The notes below the pieces were generated by a model. It was not told the origin of the DNA and ran no database searches. It was given only the letters and a program-made list of their open reading frames with translations. A program made the position numbers and the translations under genes. A DNA stretch of 64,000 nucleotides from the NCBI GenBank assembly GCA_002812745.2, contig NCSJ02000025.1, positions 62,001 to 126,000 of the forward strand. Reading direction: 5' to 3'. Numbering within the stretch: the first letter of the stretch is position 1; every line of letters begins with the position of its first letter. Source of the DNA: Scytalidium lignicola. Its lineage: Eukaryota; Ascomycota; Leotiomycetes. Shown here piece by piece: positions 33,773-45,290 of the stretch.

Positions 33773-35380
33773 CTATCCTCTAATCCAAAATAATCGCAGA
33801 ACAATTGGTAAAGATATGCCTGAAACAACAAGACTGAAGTAGTTTAGAGTTCTTGGGGGTCCATATAAATGTACAATATTTGCGTGTAGCGCAGTCGTAT
33901 ATAACGCGTATGCGCAAAATGGTAGTGGTATTAGTGCAAGGGTCTCTGCAGGTCTATTCCTGTGAAAATACTCTACAATGGCACCGGATACTCCAACAAT
34001 AAAGATTTTGATAATATAGTGAGGTTCTTTTGGTTCTCCATCTTGGTGACTTGTGTGCCGTGATGCTTGGTCTACTGTTATTAATTCGACTTTCAAATTT
34101 TCGACGTCCATATTTGGTACAGTAATTGGCGCACTATTTCTTCTATCCAAAAGGTCTCTTTCACTCCGCAGCTGGGCAATGGGGCTCATATGCTGGGGGT
34201 TCGGCGTGAGTGGCGTAGTCGGATTCTTTTCGAAACTTTTCCACCTTTCAATGACACTTCGAATAACATCTACTCTCTTCAATCCTGCCCAAGTAATATG
34301 ATTTGTGGATATCTCATGATTAGCGATTAGGTCTCGTAGCGAACGTGAAAGGCGTCGGATTTCATCCTCACCGGGAGCCTTCTCATAGAAGAAGCGAAGA
34401 TCTAAGTATAGGTTTATCTTTTTCTGCTGTGTGTTTTTGGGTGCGTATTCTTCGCTTTCTTCATTCTCTGGAGATGGTAAAGGCCCAAGCACGAGTTTGT
34501 GAAGGCAAGGCTCGTCATCGCGCTCCACGATATGACACTTTTGATCTGTAGGAAAATTCGGAGCATTATTGATTTCGCTGACCAGCTCTGTTGTTGTAAA
34601 TCGCACTCTTGTTTTGACCAGTTTTTCTAATGACCATATCAATGCTGACGTAAAGGATGTAGGACCAGGTTTTTTCGTCACAGCCTCACTGTCACAAGCA
34701 GCTAAAAATTCGAAGTTTCGGCTCATCCGACCACGATCTCTAGCATTACCCAGATTTCCTGCGAAGCAACAGTCAAAGATAACAAGGACATCTGCTTCTG
34801 CTGATTTAATAATATATTCTGCCTCATGCCATACGACTAGGTCTCTGCGCAGCGCTCCCCCTTGAGGGCGTTTTCTAACACAGATCAGCGGAAGAAGAGA
34901 TCTGCCCCTTAGAGATATTACCTACCCCGAAAGTTTCAACTCTCCACGCTTTCCTGGGATACCATGTCCAGCATAGTATACAATAAGAAGCGTGCCATCT
35001 CCATCATGTTCGTACACGAAATCCCCCAAGTATTTCTGTACCTGAATCTGCGCACGCTTTCCTGATCCAAGTTGTTTCTTAATCACGGTGTAACGAAAGA
35101 AGTCCTTGAATATGGCCTCAAGTGCGTTAACCTCAGTCGTCGTGTGTAGATCGTCTAACTCTTCTGCCCAGGAAATCATCAAGACGGCAGTTTTTCGATG
35201 AGGCAATCCTACACCGCCTAACCCTTCCATCGAACTATCCCAGGCAATCTGAAGGACAGTGTTTTCTGGAACTGGATTTTCCTGGCGTATGGGAGATGCA
35301 GTGGATTCCGGAAGTGAAAGTCTTTGTCGGAAGATTTCCGGGCTTGAGCCCGATCCTTCTTCTGCAAGATTGTATGCCAT
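33773..35380 (-). CDS. Caspase-like (peptidase C14) protein with C-terminal membrane segments
   Basis: Two exons (35380-34926 and 34874-33773; 51-bp intron with GTAGGT donor) encode 518 residues. The p20-like caspase fold is clear: KTAVLMISWAEELDDLHTTTEVNALE, then the catalytic His in YYAGHGIPG (H139) and the catalytic Cys in LVIFDCCFAG (C188). A middle region contains KINLYLDLRFFYE and a putative helical domain. The last 110 residues have three hydrophobic stretches (IIKIFIVGVSGAIVEYF, LALIPLPFCAYALYTTALH, YFSLVVSGISLPIVLRLF), so the protease is probably membrane-anchored. Metacaspase relatives act in regulated cell death and proteostasis; some fungal ones work as effectors of NLR-type sensors. 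Any link to the NLR gene in this window is inference. The frame is intact and the start (MAYNLAEEG) is the only good Met upstream of the fold. Confidence 0.85.
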
Positions 35381-36693
35381 GACGTATCAAAAGTTGTTAC
35401 ACGGAGTATGTCTCGAAATTGAAGCTCCTTGTGATCCAGCTGGATACACACCGACTTGGAAGAACGAATACAGCATATTTAATTCCCTTGAAGCAAATTC
35501 TGTGGTACGCCGACTACATTTACTCAGTAGCCTTGTATGCCCACTGACAGAAGCGGAGTGCCTAGTCGGCAAGGCAGAGCAGAGATGCAAGGAATAGCTT
35601 ATTGAATAATATCTTGCTGCTTATCACTAGGTTAGAAGATGGTGGGGAGCAAAATAAAGGGTGTGGTGATGTTTTAGAATGCTAACTGTAGTTGGCTGTG
35701 CTCAGCCGCATTGTGGCACCTTCAGACCAAATATCATCGATAAAATTCTGCCTGCTTATGAACTTGATATAACAGGCATATTAGGGTACAAACCCGTGCA
35801 GCAATAACGTTACACAGCAGAAGAAGAAAAAATATGCGAGGCAGCCTATTAGTACAATGGTTGAGCATTAACACACACTTCTTGGATTCGTTGCATTCTC
35901 ACTGATAATGTTAGAATATATGATGGTGAGTGAGTAAAATGCGCTGTATTTAAAAAGGTTATAGTGAGTGATGCTTGAAGTATGCTTTAACATTTTAGCA
36001 GATTATATACGTGAACAGCTATAATTCTACTTATTCAAGATATATGCACTAGCAACTAGTGAATTGGCTCAATCAGGATATATTTAATGTGAATTAATAC
36101 TTTTTGTTATTCGCCCTTATTTTCATAAGTGCCTCAGGCTAGATGTCAACTTATAACACCATCATGGAACATAATTAGTATATTACGTTATTACGTACTA
36201 TACAACATGTTTATAGGTGTACTGTCAGGGCACATGTTAAAACACGTCACGTTATCAAGGAAATACCCCGTGATCCTAGCTACGGAGTAGCAGATGGCTC
36301 GCAAGAGCATAGGGGTGGACTATAAAGAGGACCGCTCTTCCATACTTAGGAGGTTCAGAGATCAATTTTGTAATTATTCCTAGCTTAGAAGGAGAATTCA
36401 CTACTACCGCCACCAACCTGCTACCTACCTTCGACCCTTCAGCTGGTATACTTCTGCCTATTAGTATCCTTTCACTCCGTGCCACAACACCATCTGACAT
36501 ATACCAACACATACAATTGTCTACTTTTAGTAGTCGAACCTCCTTTTATTTGTGGCCTAAGGCAACTATGTTATAAAAGGCATAAAGGCACGGTGGGGTC
36601 CGAGGGGATAGCACCCTGCACTCTGAGATTCCATGATTGACCAATTTGTCGCTTCAGATCAGGACTTCACTCCAAGACCTCTCATTTCACAAG
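35381..36693. other. Divergent intergenic region
   Basis: Separates the caspase-like gene (minus) from the GFA-like gene (plus). AT-rich, with no recognisable gene. A second ATG in frame with the GFA-like gene lies at 36637 but starts a poorly conserved-looking leader. Confidence 0.5.
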
Positions 36694-37287
36694 ATGGCAG
36701 AGACAGCGCCAAAGAGACAAGCATGCCACGGATCCTGTCACTGCGGATTGACGCAGTACATCGTCTTCCTCACCCTTCCACATCCATTCTCGTCGTCTCA
36801 TCCACCACAACGAAACCAACAAGAAGTCTACCGCTGTAACTGCAGCACGTGTTACAAAATGAACATGTTCCACGTTCATCCTGCCAATCCTCGAGACGAT
36901 TTCATGCTCCTTTCACCACTTGATCCAGATCATGAATTGAGTACCTACCAATGTTACGACAAGGAACGGAAATTCTACTTCTGTCCAAAATGTGGAGTGC
37001 GATGCTTTACGTTTGGTGGCGTGGGCGAGACCGATGTCGTGGATTTTACAGAGCTAGCTGATAACAAAGAAGGGAAGAGAGAAGTTTGGCGCGCGAAGTG
37101 GGATGGAGAGAATGATACGAGACCGTATGTTTCAGTTAATGCGACTACGATTGATTTTAGAGAGGATTTCGATCTACGTGTTCTCACTGAGGAGAAGAGA
37201 GTGCAGTATTTTGATGATCGGAGTGAGCCTGAGGAGAAGAAGAAGGAGGCAAGATGGGACAGACCACATTATGGTGGAAGTTATTGA
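36694..37287 (+). CDS. GFA/CENP-V-like Cys-rich protein
   Basis: A single exon of 197 codons. Three Cys groups mark the fold of the glutathione-dependent formaldehyde-activating enzyme (GFA) and CENP-V family: CHGSCHCG at the N-terminus, CNCSTCYK in the middle and FCPKCGVRCF later, the sites of two structural/catalytic zinc ions. The expected YQCYDKERKFYFCPKCG segment is present. The C-terminal third (about 60 residues, DDRSEPEEKKKEARW) is charged and probably disordered. Most fungal members have no tested activity. The start MAETAPKRQACHG is preferred over an upstream in-frame ATG at 36637 because the fold begins right after it. Confidence 0.88.
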   Translation: MAETAPKRQACHGSCHCGLTQYIVFLTLPHPFSSSHPPQRNQQEVYRCNCSTCYKMNMFHVHPANPRDDFMLLSPLDPDHELSTYQCYDKERKFYFCPKCGVRCFTFGGVGETDVVDFTELADNKEGKREVWRAKWDGENDTRPYVSVNATTIDFREDFDLRVLTEEKRVQYFDDRSEPEEKKKEARWDRPHYGGSY

Positions 37288-38081
37288 CCGGTTGAGAAGG
37301 GTAGTAGGGTCATTGATGCCAACGCGCAGAAGCCCAGAGCCTAGAGTGTCCGCCAGTGAAATTGTATCCGGTGGTCTGATGGAAATGGAAGACTTTATGC
37401 GAGTTTATGCTCATCCTACAACTTCAAATGGTCTAGTGGAAATAGAGTTCTTGCTGTACTTGCCACACAAAGGCACGCGATAGATATGATTACTGTACCT
37501 TACGTACCACGGGTGCACTAACGCACGCAAGATACTCGTGGCGTGCGGTGTGGACTTTGCGGACGCGGATGTAGCTGCGGAGCTCCTGAGGTTTCCTATT
37601 GGATGAAACTCAAAATCTTTCTTCGTGCGGTCCTCAACCCTTTGAGTTCAGTTTATCGATAGTCACAGGAGTAGTTGACAGAATAATACAAGATTTAGTG
37701 GCTGTATCGTTCTGAGTATACTACATTTACTATATATTTACAGAGTGTGATAACTTAAAGTCGCAATAATTACAGTCTATACAGAAAAAACAATACTAGA
37801 ATCTTTAGAGTATATCTAATGTGGGTCATTAAATGTGCTCCAATTACCGTGTAATTGAATCCACAGATAATGTAAAGCTAGTAATTGTTGAGAATCTAAC
37901 AACTCGGAGGGAGGGAGGGTTTAAAATGACTAGGATATTTAAACTTGAGATATCCTGCATTCAAATGTCTATATAATCAAGCCTCCATTCTGTGGATGCA
38001 TGTCTCTCCTACTAGTATCTTACTTTGAAAATTATATTGTCCAATATTGAATTCTACAAAACGAACGAAAAAGAAGCAAAA
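37288..38081. other. Intergenic
   Basis: No gene recognised. A GGGAGGGAGGG run near 37910 lies about 170 bp before the next ATG. Confidence 0.5.
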
Positions 38082-39471
38082 ATGAGTCTTCAACTTCTGG
38101 ATGCTGAAGTTTGGGATCCTAACTCTACAACATTTCCAACTCGAAAGGAACTGCCCAAGATTCCTAATGCACCGGAAGGAGCGGCGTGGTTTTGGGGTAA
38201 TGATGACAATGTACGAAACTTCCTTTGTCTATCATCTTCATCCAGCTAGCAATGCATTTTAATCAGCATGTTAATGCTCTCTCCCTATAGATTGGCAGGT
38301 TAAATCTCCTAACGCCACAAAGGGTAAAGGCGGCTGCAGCAAACATCATGACAGGAGAACTAGTCCGCTTGGAGTGAGTATCTTAATACCCTCAACTACA
38401 TCTTCTATGAAAAATATTTCTTTATTAACAAAGTTGGTATCTGATGATGATGCAGTCTACCCATGAACGTTCCCGAAGTCCCATCATTTCAACGAGAGAC
38501 ATTTGTCCACACAATAAAAGAAGTGATGGAAGGCATGGTGTTTGATGATAAACATGAGGTAGACACACAAAGTGGCTCTCAATGGGATGGATTCCGTCAT
38601 GTATGTCCCTACTCTATTAACTATCCATAATTATAATCAGTCTCACTACTGACAGTTTCCAACATAGTTCTCGCACCTCCCTTCTAAAACATTCTACAAT
38701 GGTGTACACCTTCCCCATCCTCCTTTCGCTGTAAAAAGAGAACCATCTTTAGACGAAGTACTATCTAAACCAAAAATTCTAGGTCACATCCACAGATATC
38801 ATTGGTTCTGATGCCAATGAACGCTGCAGCATCCACCATTGGTCCTCGCACGGGATCGCCGGTCGTGGAATCCTTCTCAATTATTGGGGCTACGCCAAAG
38901 CAAATGGCATCAACTATGACCCAAATACCGCTTGCGACATATCGTTAGATCAACTCAAAAAATGCGGCCATGCCCAAGGAATCGACATTCGACCCGAGTC
39001 GCAAGGTGGTGATATCAAAATCGGCGATATCCTTCTTATTCGGTTCGGGTGGGTAGAGCGGTATATGGAACTATCACCGGAAGAACGAGAAAGTATAGCG
39101 TTGCGCCCCTTTGAGAAACTTGAGTATGCAGGAGTCACGCAAGATGAATCGGTGCTTGACTGGCTTCACGACTGCTACTTCGCTGCCGTAGCTGGCGATG
39201 CGCCGACTTTTGAGAGATGGCCTAGCAAGCAGAAGTATTTGCTTCACGAGTACCTGCTTGCCTTATGGGGAGTACCGCTCGGGGAAATGTGGGATTTGGA
39301 GACTCTTGCGATGAACTGTCAGAGAAAGAAACGCTGGACTTTCTTCCTGACAAGTTCGCCCGCAAATGTACCAGGTGAGTCCTCTTATAATTAATTGCAT
39401 TTTGCAAGAGAATCTAATATCCTGGTGCAGGTGGAGTGTGCTCCCACGCAAACGCTACAGCAATATTTTAA
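38082..39471 (+). CDS. Cyclase-family (kynurenine formamidase-like) hydrolase
   Basis: Six exons (38082-38210, 38291-38373, 38456-38600, 38668-38703, 38783-39374, 39431-39471) join in phase to 341 residues. The order GAAWFWGNDDNIGRLNLLTP, GELVRLDLPMNVP, DTQSGSQWDGFRHFSH, then IHHWSSHGIAGRGILLNYWG and GDILLIRFGWVERY, followed by a C-terminal SHANATAIF, matches the PF04199 putative cyclase family as found in fungi. The tail replaces the premature stop seen if the last intron is ignored. Bacterial relatives hydrolyse N-formylkynurenine or isatin using metal-bound His/Asp; here the candidate ligands are in WDGFRHFSH. Substrate is unknown. One exon is only 36 bp, so automated models may miss it. 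Splice sites are all GT-AG. Confidence 0.87.
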
Positions 39472-39637
39472 GTCTATTTTTATAGTAAATACGATAAAAA
39501 CTTCAAATGGAATCTTTACTATAGATTATAGGAAGTGTAAGATGATGGAGCTTTACAAAACCTATCTATTTTTCAAAATAAATAGAACATAGAATAGATT
39601 AGAACAGACTTCAATTACTTTTCATCTATATGCTGGA

Positions 39638-40639
39638 CTAATGCTTAACCACAATCTTCCCTCCAGCATTGTGAGAATCCAATAACTTGTGAGCGTTGTG
39701 AATGTCCTTGTAATCGAAAACATGAGTAGGTTTAGCATTCCACTCTCCATTCTCAATCTTCACTACAATCTCCTGGAGCGGTATTCTAGACAGAGGGAAT
39801 TCCGGAGTACCGAGAACTTTGCTATGGAACAAGCTGAAGTGGACGCCTGAGTCCATTTGGATCATCGGGTTAAAATTAACCACTGGCTCTAAACCTCCCA
39901 GCCACCCAGCTTGCAAGATCCGGCCGCCAGTGCGTGTCGAGTTAATTGATTCGACGAGAACAGAATTGCCGACCAAGTTCAAGACCTTGTCAAATTTAAA
40001 TGACCGACCTCCTGTGGTTGCTTTTTCAAATTCTTCGTTTATTCCTTTCCGCTCAACTTTTACATCAACGGCTCCCATCAATTTTAGCATCTTAAATCGA
40101 TCTTCACGTCTTGTCGTCGCAGTAACCTGTGCCCCGGCATTAACCGCTAAATTGAGAGCTGCTTGGCCGATAGTTGAGGTCGCTCCGCGGATTAACAGTT
40201 TTTCACCTCGCTGGAGATCTAAAATGGTAAAAAGACACGAGTATGCCGTACTATATACCTCAGGTAAAGCAGCAAGGTCTTCCCATGGAAGGTTTGTCTC
40301 AATCGTAACGACATTCGTAGCTGGGACATTCACAAACTCCCCGTATCCACCGGGACGATTTCTTCCCATACCACCCATAACCCCGACGACTTTGCTTCCT
40401 ACCTCTACCTCACCACCTGGACAAGCCTCAGCTATACCGACACACTCGAGGCCAGATATTGGATTCCATTCGTCCCACTCCCCCTTGCGCATGTGCATCT
40501 CGGCGTGGTTAAGTCCGAAGGCTTTCACTCTAATAAGAACCTCGCCATTCTGAGGAGTAGGCTTGGGAACTTTCTTGTATTCGAGCACTTCAGGGCCGCC
40601 AAACTTGGAGATAACGATGGCATCCATTGTTTCCGACAT
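39638..40639 (-). CDS. Zinc-independent quinone oxidoreductase-like MDR protein
   Basis: An intronless gene of 333 residues starting MSETMDAIVISKFGGPEVLEY, with VLIRVKAFGLNHAEMHMRKG, CVGIAEACPG and the dinucleotide-binding segment LLIRGATSTIGQAALNLAVNAGAQVTATTRREDR. These are the marks of the medium-chain dehydrogenase/reductase superfamily, quinone oxidoreductase branch, which reduces quinones or enones with NADPH. The Cys/His ligands of structural and catalytic zinc of alcohol dehydrogenases are absent. Length is normal and no damage is visible. It is convergent with the cyclase-family gene, whose end is only about 170 bp away. Confidence 0.88.
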   Translation of the reverse strand: MSETMDAIVISKFGGPEVLEYKKVPKPTPQNGEVLIRVKAFGLNHAEMHMRKGEWDEWNPISGLECVGIAEACPGGEVEVGSKVVGVMGGMGRNRPGGYGEFVNVPATNVVTIETNLPWEDLAALPEVYSTAYSCLFTILDLQRGEKLLIRGATSTIGQAALNLAVNAGAQVTATTRREDRFKMLKLMGAVDVKVERKGINEEFEKATTGGRSFKFDKVLNLVGNSVLVESINSTRTGGRILQAGWLGGLEPVVNFNPMIQMDSGVHFSLFHSKVLGTPEFPLSRIPLQEIVVKIENGEWNAKPTHVFDYKDIHNAHKLLDSHNAGGKIVVKH

Positions 40640-41801
40640 GTTGTATATTGTTGTTTCTGTTGGAAGAGCGAGTAGCTGCTTTGAAATAGAAGTCAGGGCT
40701 TATGTGGAAGTTGAATAATTAGTTGATATTTCGAAGAGATATGTGTGCAATATCGAGACTTAAAACATATGACTGAGATACACATATATATATTTCTCAA
40801 GCTACAGTATGCCAACGATCGTTCGAGTCGTTGACGTCATCAGCGTAGAAAGGGCTTTGGGCCTCTTTAGGAAAATGTAAGCTGATAAATCCGAACGCCT
40901 TGCGCCCTTGGTTGGGCATTTTTAACAACATTGATTTGAGGACAAAAAGTCTCAAACTTCAATCCTTTCTGATACTAATTTATAATCGAGTCGAGGTTGT
41001 CGTCATTGCTTTGCGACTAATGAGCTAGTCCTAAACCGGAATTTCTGATCCCCGCACATACATATCCGCCTTACTAAAATAGGATTATCAAGGGATCACG
41101 CAGGAAAGCCTCCTTCAATAATTTCAGTTTCATTTGAGATTGGGCATGGTATTTGCGTGACCTGATGTCAGGTTGCTCGATGCCACGATGGGGCGTGTTG
41201 GGTACTCTTGTCAAGTGGATGCTGTTTATTATTTAAGGGGATAAAGCTAGGGCTAGAGCTTTCGTCCATATTAGTGATATTGAAAGTGGCGATTGTAGTA
41301 GAAAATTTGTGGCCAACGACTGCCGATTTGGGCGGAGAATATGGGATAAATATGGCGTAAGCCCATGAAGGCTTTGTAGAGGGCACGATCACCTGGGCAC
41401 GGTGGTCTTAACATCTCACGGGAGTAGTTATAATTGTCAAACTTACACTAGGCAAGAATTGCTGGGGTCATTAAAGCTGTTCCAGCCTGTTGGATGTTCA
41501 GGTATTGAGGATATGCATCAATTCCCTACTTTATCAGGAAACAGCCTGTTGCCACCCAAATTAGTGGGCGAGGTTGATCAGGGGGCTTAGTTGAGTAAGT
41601 TAAGCTGAATTTAATTCAGTTGTAGGTCATTTAATATGATTGGTAACCGCAATGGCTAAAATACTAATAGGTAGATTTGTAAATCGCCCGCCCGGAACAC
41701 TCTTCTAATTCAACTACTCAAGTAACTAGTCTAGCCACCAATTTAACTACTCATTTGACTCTCATTTGACAGTGCATTCATGGGGTTGTTTATCTTGCCA
41801 C
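40640..41801. other. Intergenic
   Basis: Contains the QOR promoter, with an (AT)n run near 40785-40795. No gene recognised; frames are short. Confidence 0.5.
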
Positions 41802-42800
41802 TCACAACCACTGTTGCCACATATTCCAGTCTTCGGGCGAGATGGAGCTTTCTACTATCCGGGGGGTGCCGGTGAACGGTGTCAGATCTACGAATTTCCA
41901 GGTCTGTAGCCCCGTCCCTTTTACCACAAATTGTGACAATGGCCTGGATGGCTGATAAACACGCTGGTCAACCTTAGTAAGTGCCAAGGTGATGTACTGT
42001 CCATTTGCAGGGCAACCCTCTACATCAGGGACTGATATGCTGTCCAGCGACATTCCTGGTACCCTTGAGCCATAGATAGCACGACTGGGATCTTCTGCCA
42101 ATTCATCTAGCAAGCAGTCCCACTGAACGCTAAACCATGCCACAGGGCTTAACACCCACTCGGCCGCAACATCATACAAGATCCCCATGCGTACTCCTTC
42201 AAGTCCCTGCTGCTCACTTGGCAAGTCCACCATGGTCACTCGATAAAGGGTGCCTCCCATACCCCCTGCCTCAGCTAAGATCCTTAGTTGTGGTATAGTC
42301 GGTTGGGTGACGAGCATCCTGCGCCATGATGCTTCTGGACGCATAAAAGCAGCAAGCTGATTGTCGTCGTTGGATAATCGTAAATCTTTGAAATCGGCAT
42401 GCTTTCGAAGCTGAAAATCGCTCCGAATGACCTTGAGTTGGAACCAGAAATGGAAGAAGTGTGCTAGCACTGGATTCAGGCTATAGTTGCAATCATCATG
42501 GCGGCTTGCTACCTGGGAGAGGGCCTCGGAAGCTGGTGTGTCGAACTGTGCAAGTTTATAATCGTGCAAGTTTCTGCAGTTGCTAGAATGAACGGTCGGG
42601 CCTGACTGGAAAAAGAGGGCTTGCTGGATGACGGCCGAGGACTGGATGGCTCGCTGGAATTGCTTATTTATGCGTTGGGCCTGCAGGAGCGCAGGTATAG
42701 GGAGGAATAGTAGAACCTGCTCAAGGAGCTCTGGAATATGGCATATTTTTTCCATCCTTTTGCAAATAACTTGTGAGTCTGGGTTGTTTCCTACTTTCAC
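41802..42800 (-). CDS. F-box domain protein
   Basis: A single exon of 332 codons (or 317 from the ATG at 42755, which fits the domain better). MEKICHIPELLEQVLLFLPIPALLQAQRINKQFQRAI is a clear N-terminal F-box, the Skp1-binding module of SCF ubiquitin ligases. The remainder shows no repeats (no LRR, WD40 or kelch), but has the pattern SYSLNPVLAHFF, RPEASWRRMLVTQP and VTMVDLPSEQQGLEGVRMG typical of a large ascomycete family of F-box proteins with unassigned C-terminal domains. No signs of decay. Target unknown. Confidence 0.82.
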   Translation of the reverse strand: MKVGNNPDSQVICKRMEKICHIPELLEQVLLFLPIPALLQAQRINKQFQRAIQSSAVIQQALFFQSGPTVHSSNCRNLHDYKLAQFDTPASEALSQVASRHDDCNYSLNPVLAHFFHFWFQLKVIRSDFQLRKHADFKDLRLSNDDNQLAAFMRPEASWRRMLVTQPTIPQLRILAEAGGMGGTLYRVTMVDLPSEQQGLEGVRMGILYDVAAEWVLSPVAWFSVQWDCLLDELAEDPSRAIYGSRVPGMSLDSISVPDVEGCPANGQYITLALTKVDQRVYQPSRPLSQFVVKGTGLQTWKFVDLTPFTGTPRIVESSISPEDWNMWQQWL

Positions 42801-44000
42801 TTCCTTGCCATGTCACCGTTGACAGACTCAAATGGGTCATCACATGATATGCCACAGGTGGCTGAGCATGTGGCTGGTTACAAGTACTAAAAGCCTACAA
42901 GCCTCGCTGTAAATTAGCTCTTTACACGACAGCTATGAGGTACCTTAGAATGGTATCAACGAGGAACTTAGTCCCAGCATGTTTGAGCCATCGCCTGAGC
43001 GAAACGGGATCACTTTTATAGAAAGCACTCCATGCCTCACTCCACATCATGCTAGATTCAAGCCACTAGAATAGACGAAGATTGAAGCGAGGTAAGAAGC
43101 ACCAGACAAAGAATCATAAGCCGGTGTTGTTCGGCGATCAGGATTTCAGTAGAATTAAAACGATAATTGATTCGGAGAGGTCAGCTAGTACTGGATGAAT
43201 AGAAATCATTTTAAACGCGACGATGCAACAAAATCATGCTGCACGATGGGTAGTAGCATTAATTGTCAATGACGTTGAGTTAAGCTTTTGATTTTCCTCT
43301 GATCTTCATTTAAATTCTTGGCATCTTATATGACATTGGTATTAATTGATCCACCGGAATGTAGCGCCAAGTCTTTGGTGCTAGAAAGGTGCTTGGGCTT
43401 TTCTGTGTAGCATAATTGCTGTGCCGCAAATTGGGATTCTTAGAGAGGGTATTAACAGTAAAACATCGATTCTTGTTGGATATATAACTGATTTTGGAGT
43501 NAAAAAAGAAAACTGCGTGATGCTACACGTACAATGTTTTTCACGATGGAAATGACTAACTTGAAGCTGTAGCTATCTATCAATGACAGGGCTTAAGAAT
43601 TGTACTGTAACACGTTCTGGAATGATTGGTCGCAGCTCCTGCTTACTCCCGATCCATGTCGATGATGCAACAACGTTGGACCTTCTACATTGAGAAACAG
43701 CATGGACGAAAACATCCCAAGCCCCGGAGGCACAGCGTAGATTGAACAGGGTGGTGGTCGTTCCTACTACGATTGGAAGAGTCAGGCACGTGGAGATGGA
43801 TGGCACGTACCTGCTTTGAAGCTGTGGTGAAAGAGCGGTAGCTCCAAAATAAGTGACTAAGAGGAAGTATATAACCAACAGCTTATCCTTCTCATAGAGA
43901 GACTTAGGTTCTGGGATCCGTGTTAGCTTTCGCACTCCTCCTGCGAAAACCCTTCAAGTCGTTTAGAAGGATTGAAGTGTGACATAAAACAGATAACGCA
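42801..44000. other. Intergenic with a diverged repeat and one N
   Basis: Near the F-box start is a 60-bp unit (42836-42895) related to 48859-48915. N at 43501 stands before AAAAAA. A minus-strand frame at 43573-43935 shows no family resemblance and I do not call it. Confidence 0.5.
42836..42895. repeat. Dispersed repeat, copy 1
   Basis: About 60 bp matching 48859-48915 with one 2-bp gap; almost all differences between the copies are A/G or C/T transitions. Confidence 0.7.
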
Positions 44001-45290
44001 ATGGCTAAGTATCTTGGGCTTGCTGCCATTGCAGCCTTTGTTTTCTCCAGTCCCACAGCACAAGCTGCCAATTTAAAGCAGAAACCTCTCAATCAATACA
44101 TCCAGTATACGAGTGTGCCAGGCTACTTTCTTCAAGATTCCAACTCAACAAATCAAACCACATTTGATTTTGTAGGATATTCACTTTATACTTGCTACTA
44201 TTCCTCCATCGCATTACAGAGTTGCTAATAACCTATTCTTCTAGATTGCGACCAACTTAGGACTGGTTAATAAAACTTATTCTGGAGATGCTGCGTTCGA
44301 TTTCGAGGGTNAAAAAAAGCCAATGGGAGCGGTTTGCGAATGAGGTGTATCTCTTAAATTATCGAGCTCCCAGCAATGTGCAATACAAGGTGCTCTTCAT
44401 CGGCCGGCACGGCGATGGACTTCACAATGATGCCCAGAGCTTCTTTGGAACTCCAGCATGGAACGTAAGTGAGCGAACAGCATATCTTGTATTTCCTGTT
44501 TTGACCTCTTCATACGCCCTCTCCTTCTACACTGCTTAAATATATGTATATGTATACCAATCTGACTGCATTGAAGTGTTACTATGCTCAACTAGAGGGC
44601 AACGAGACTGTGACCTGGAAGGACGCTCACCTCTCGGAGGCAGGCATCGAACAAGCCTTAAACGTCCACAACCTCTGGAAGAAATTGATCAAAACACAAA
44701 ATATCCAGACGCCACAAAGCTACTACACCAGTCCCATGTTTCGATGCCTCCAAACTGCAAACTACACCTTCAATGGCCTCGATCTGCCTGCTGAATTTCC
44801 ATTTATTCCCGAAGTCAAAGAATTATTGCGCGAGAGCATCGATATCCACACGTGTGATAGCCGTAGCAACCTTACTTATATTACGAAGAACTTCCCTACG
44901 TATGAGATAGAGGCCGGTTTCACCGAATATGATCTCGTATTCCGTAATGCTACATCCGAGACACCGACGGCGCAGAATTTACGCTCGAAGACACTCCTCG
45001 ATCAGATATTCCAGACTGACGGGAACACTTGGCTCAGCATCACTACTCACTCAGGAGAAGGAGGAAGTCTCTTGTCAGTCTTGAACCATATCCCGTTTAG
45101 TCTATCTACGGGAGCAGTAATTCCTATCTTAGTTAAGGCAGAGACTATTAGTGGGCCAGGTCCCGTGACGACTGTTCTTCCATATACCTCGCAAGTTGTC
45201 TGCAATGCTCCTCCGGTTACTAGTCAAGCGACCGGTACATGTGTCTGCTCTTCTGGGGAGACGATCCCTACCGGTCTTGCTAAACTTTGA
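44001..45290 (+). CDS. Secreted histidine phosphatase superfamily protein
   Basis: Three exons (44001-44171, 44245-44464, 44577-45290). A signal peptide (MAKYLGLAAIAAFVFSSPTAQA) precedes LFIGRHGDGLHNDAQ, the RHG phosphohistidine motif of the phosphoglycerate mutase/acid phosphatase superfamily. CYYAQLEGN and TWKDAHLSEAG, the YYTSPMFRCLQTA segment with a second Arg, and SITTHSGEGGSLLS with the second catalytic His follow. The C-terminal ATGTCVCSSGETIP tail adds Cys. The substrate may be phosphomonoesters in the cell wall or outside. N at 44311 beside seven A shifts the frame by one as typed: the sequence before it reads AFDFEG and that after it SQWERFANEVY only in another frame. I treat this as a sequencing artefact, not a mutation. 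Confidence 0.85.

Noticed and set aside
34569..34865. Plus-strand frames over the caspase-like gene
   Set aside because: Antisense shadows of a well-supported coding frame.
43573..43935. 120-codon minus-strand frame
   Set aside because: Contains a hydrophobic stretch but no family match, and its right end overlaps the upstream flank of the histidine phosphatase.
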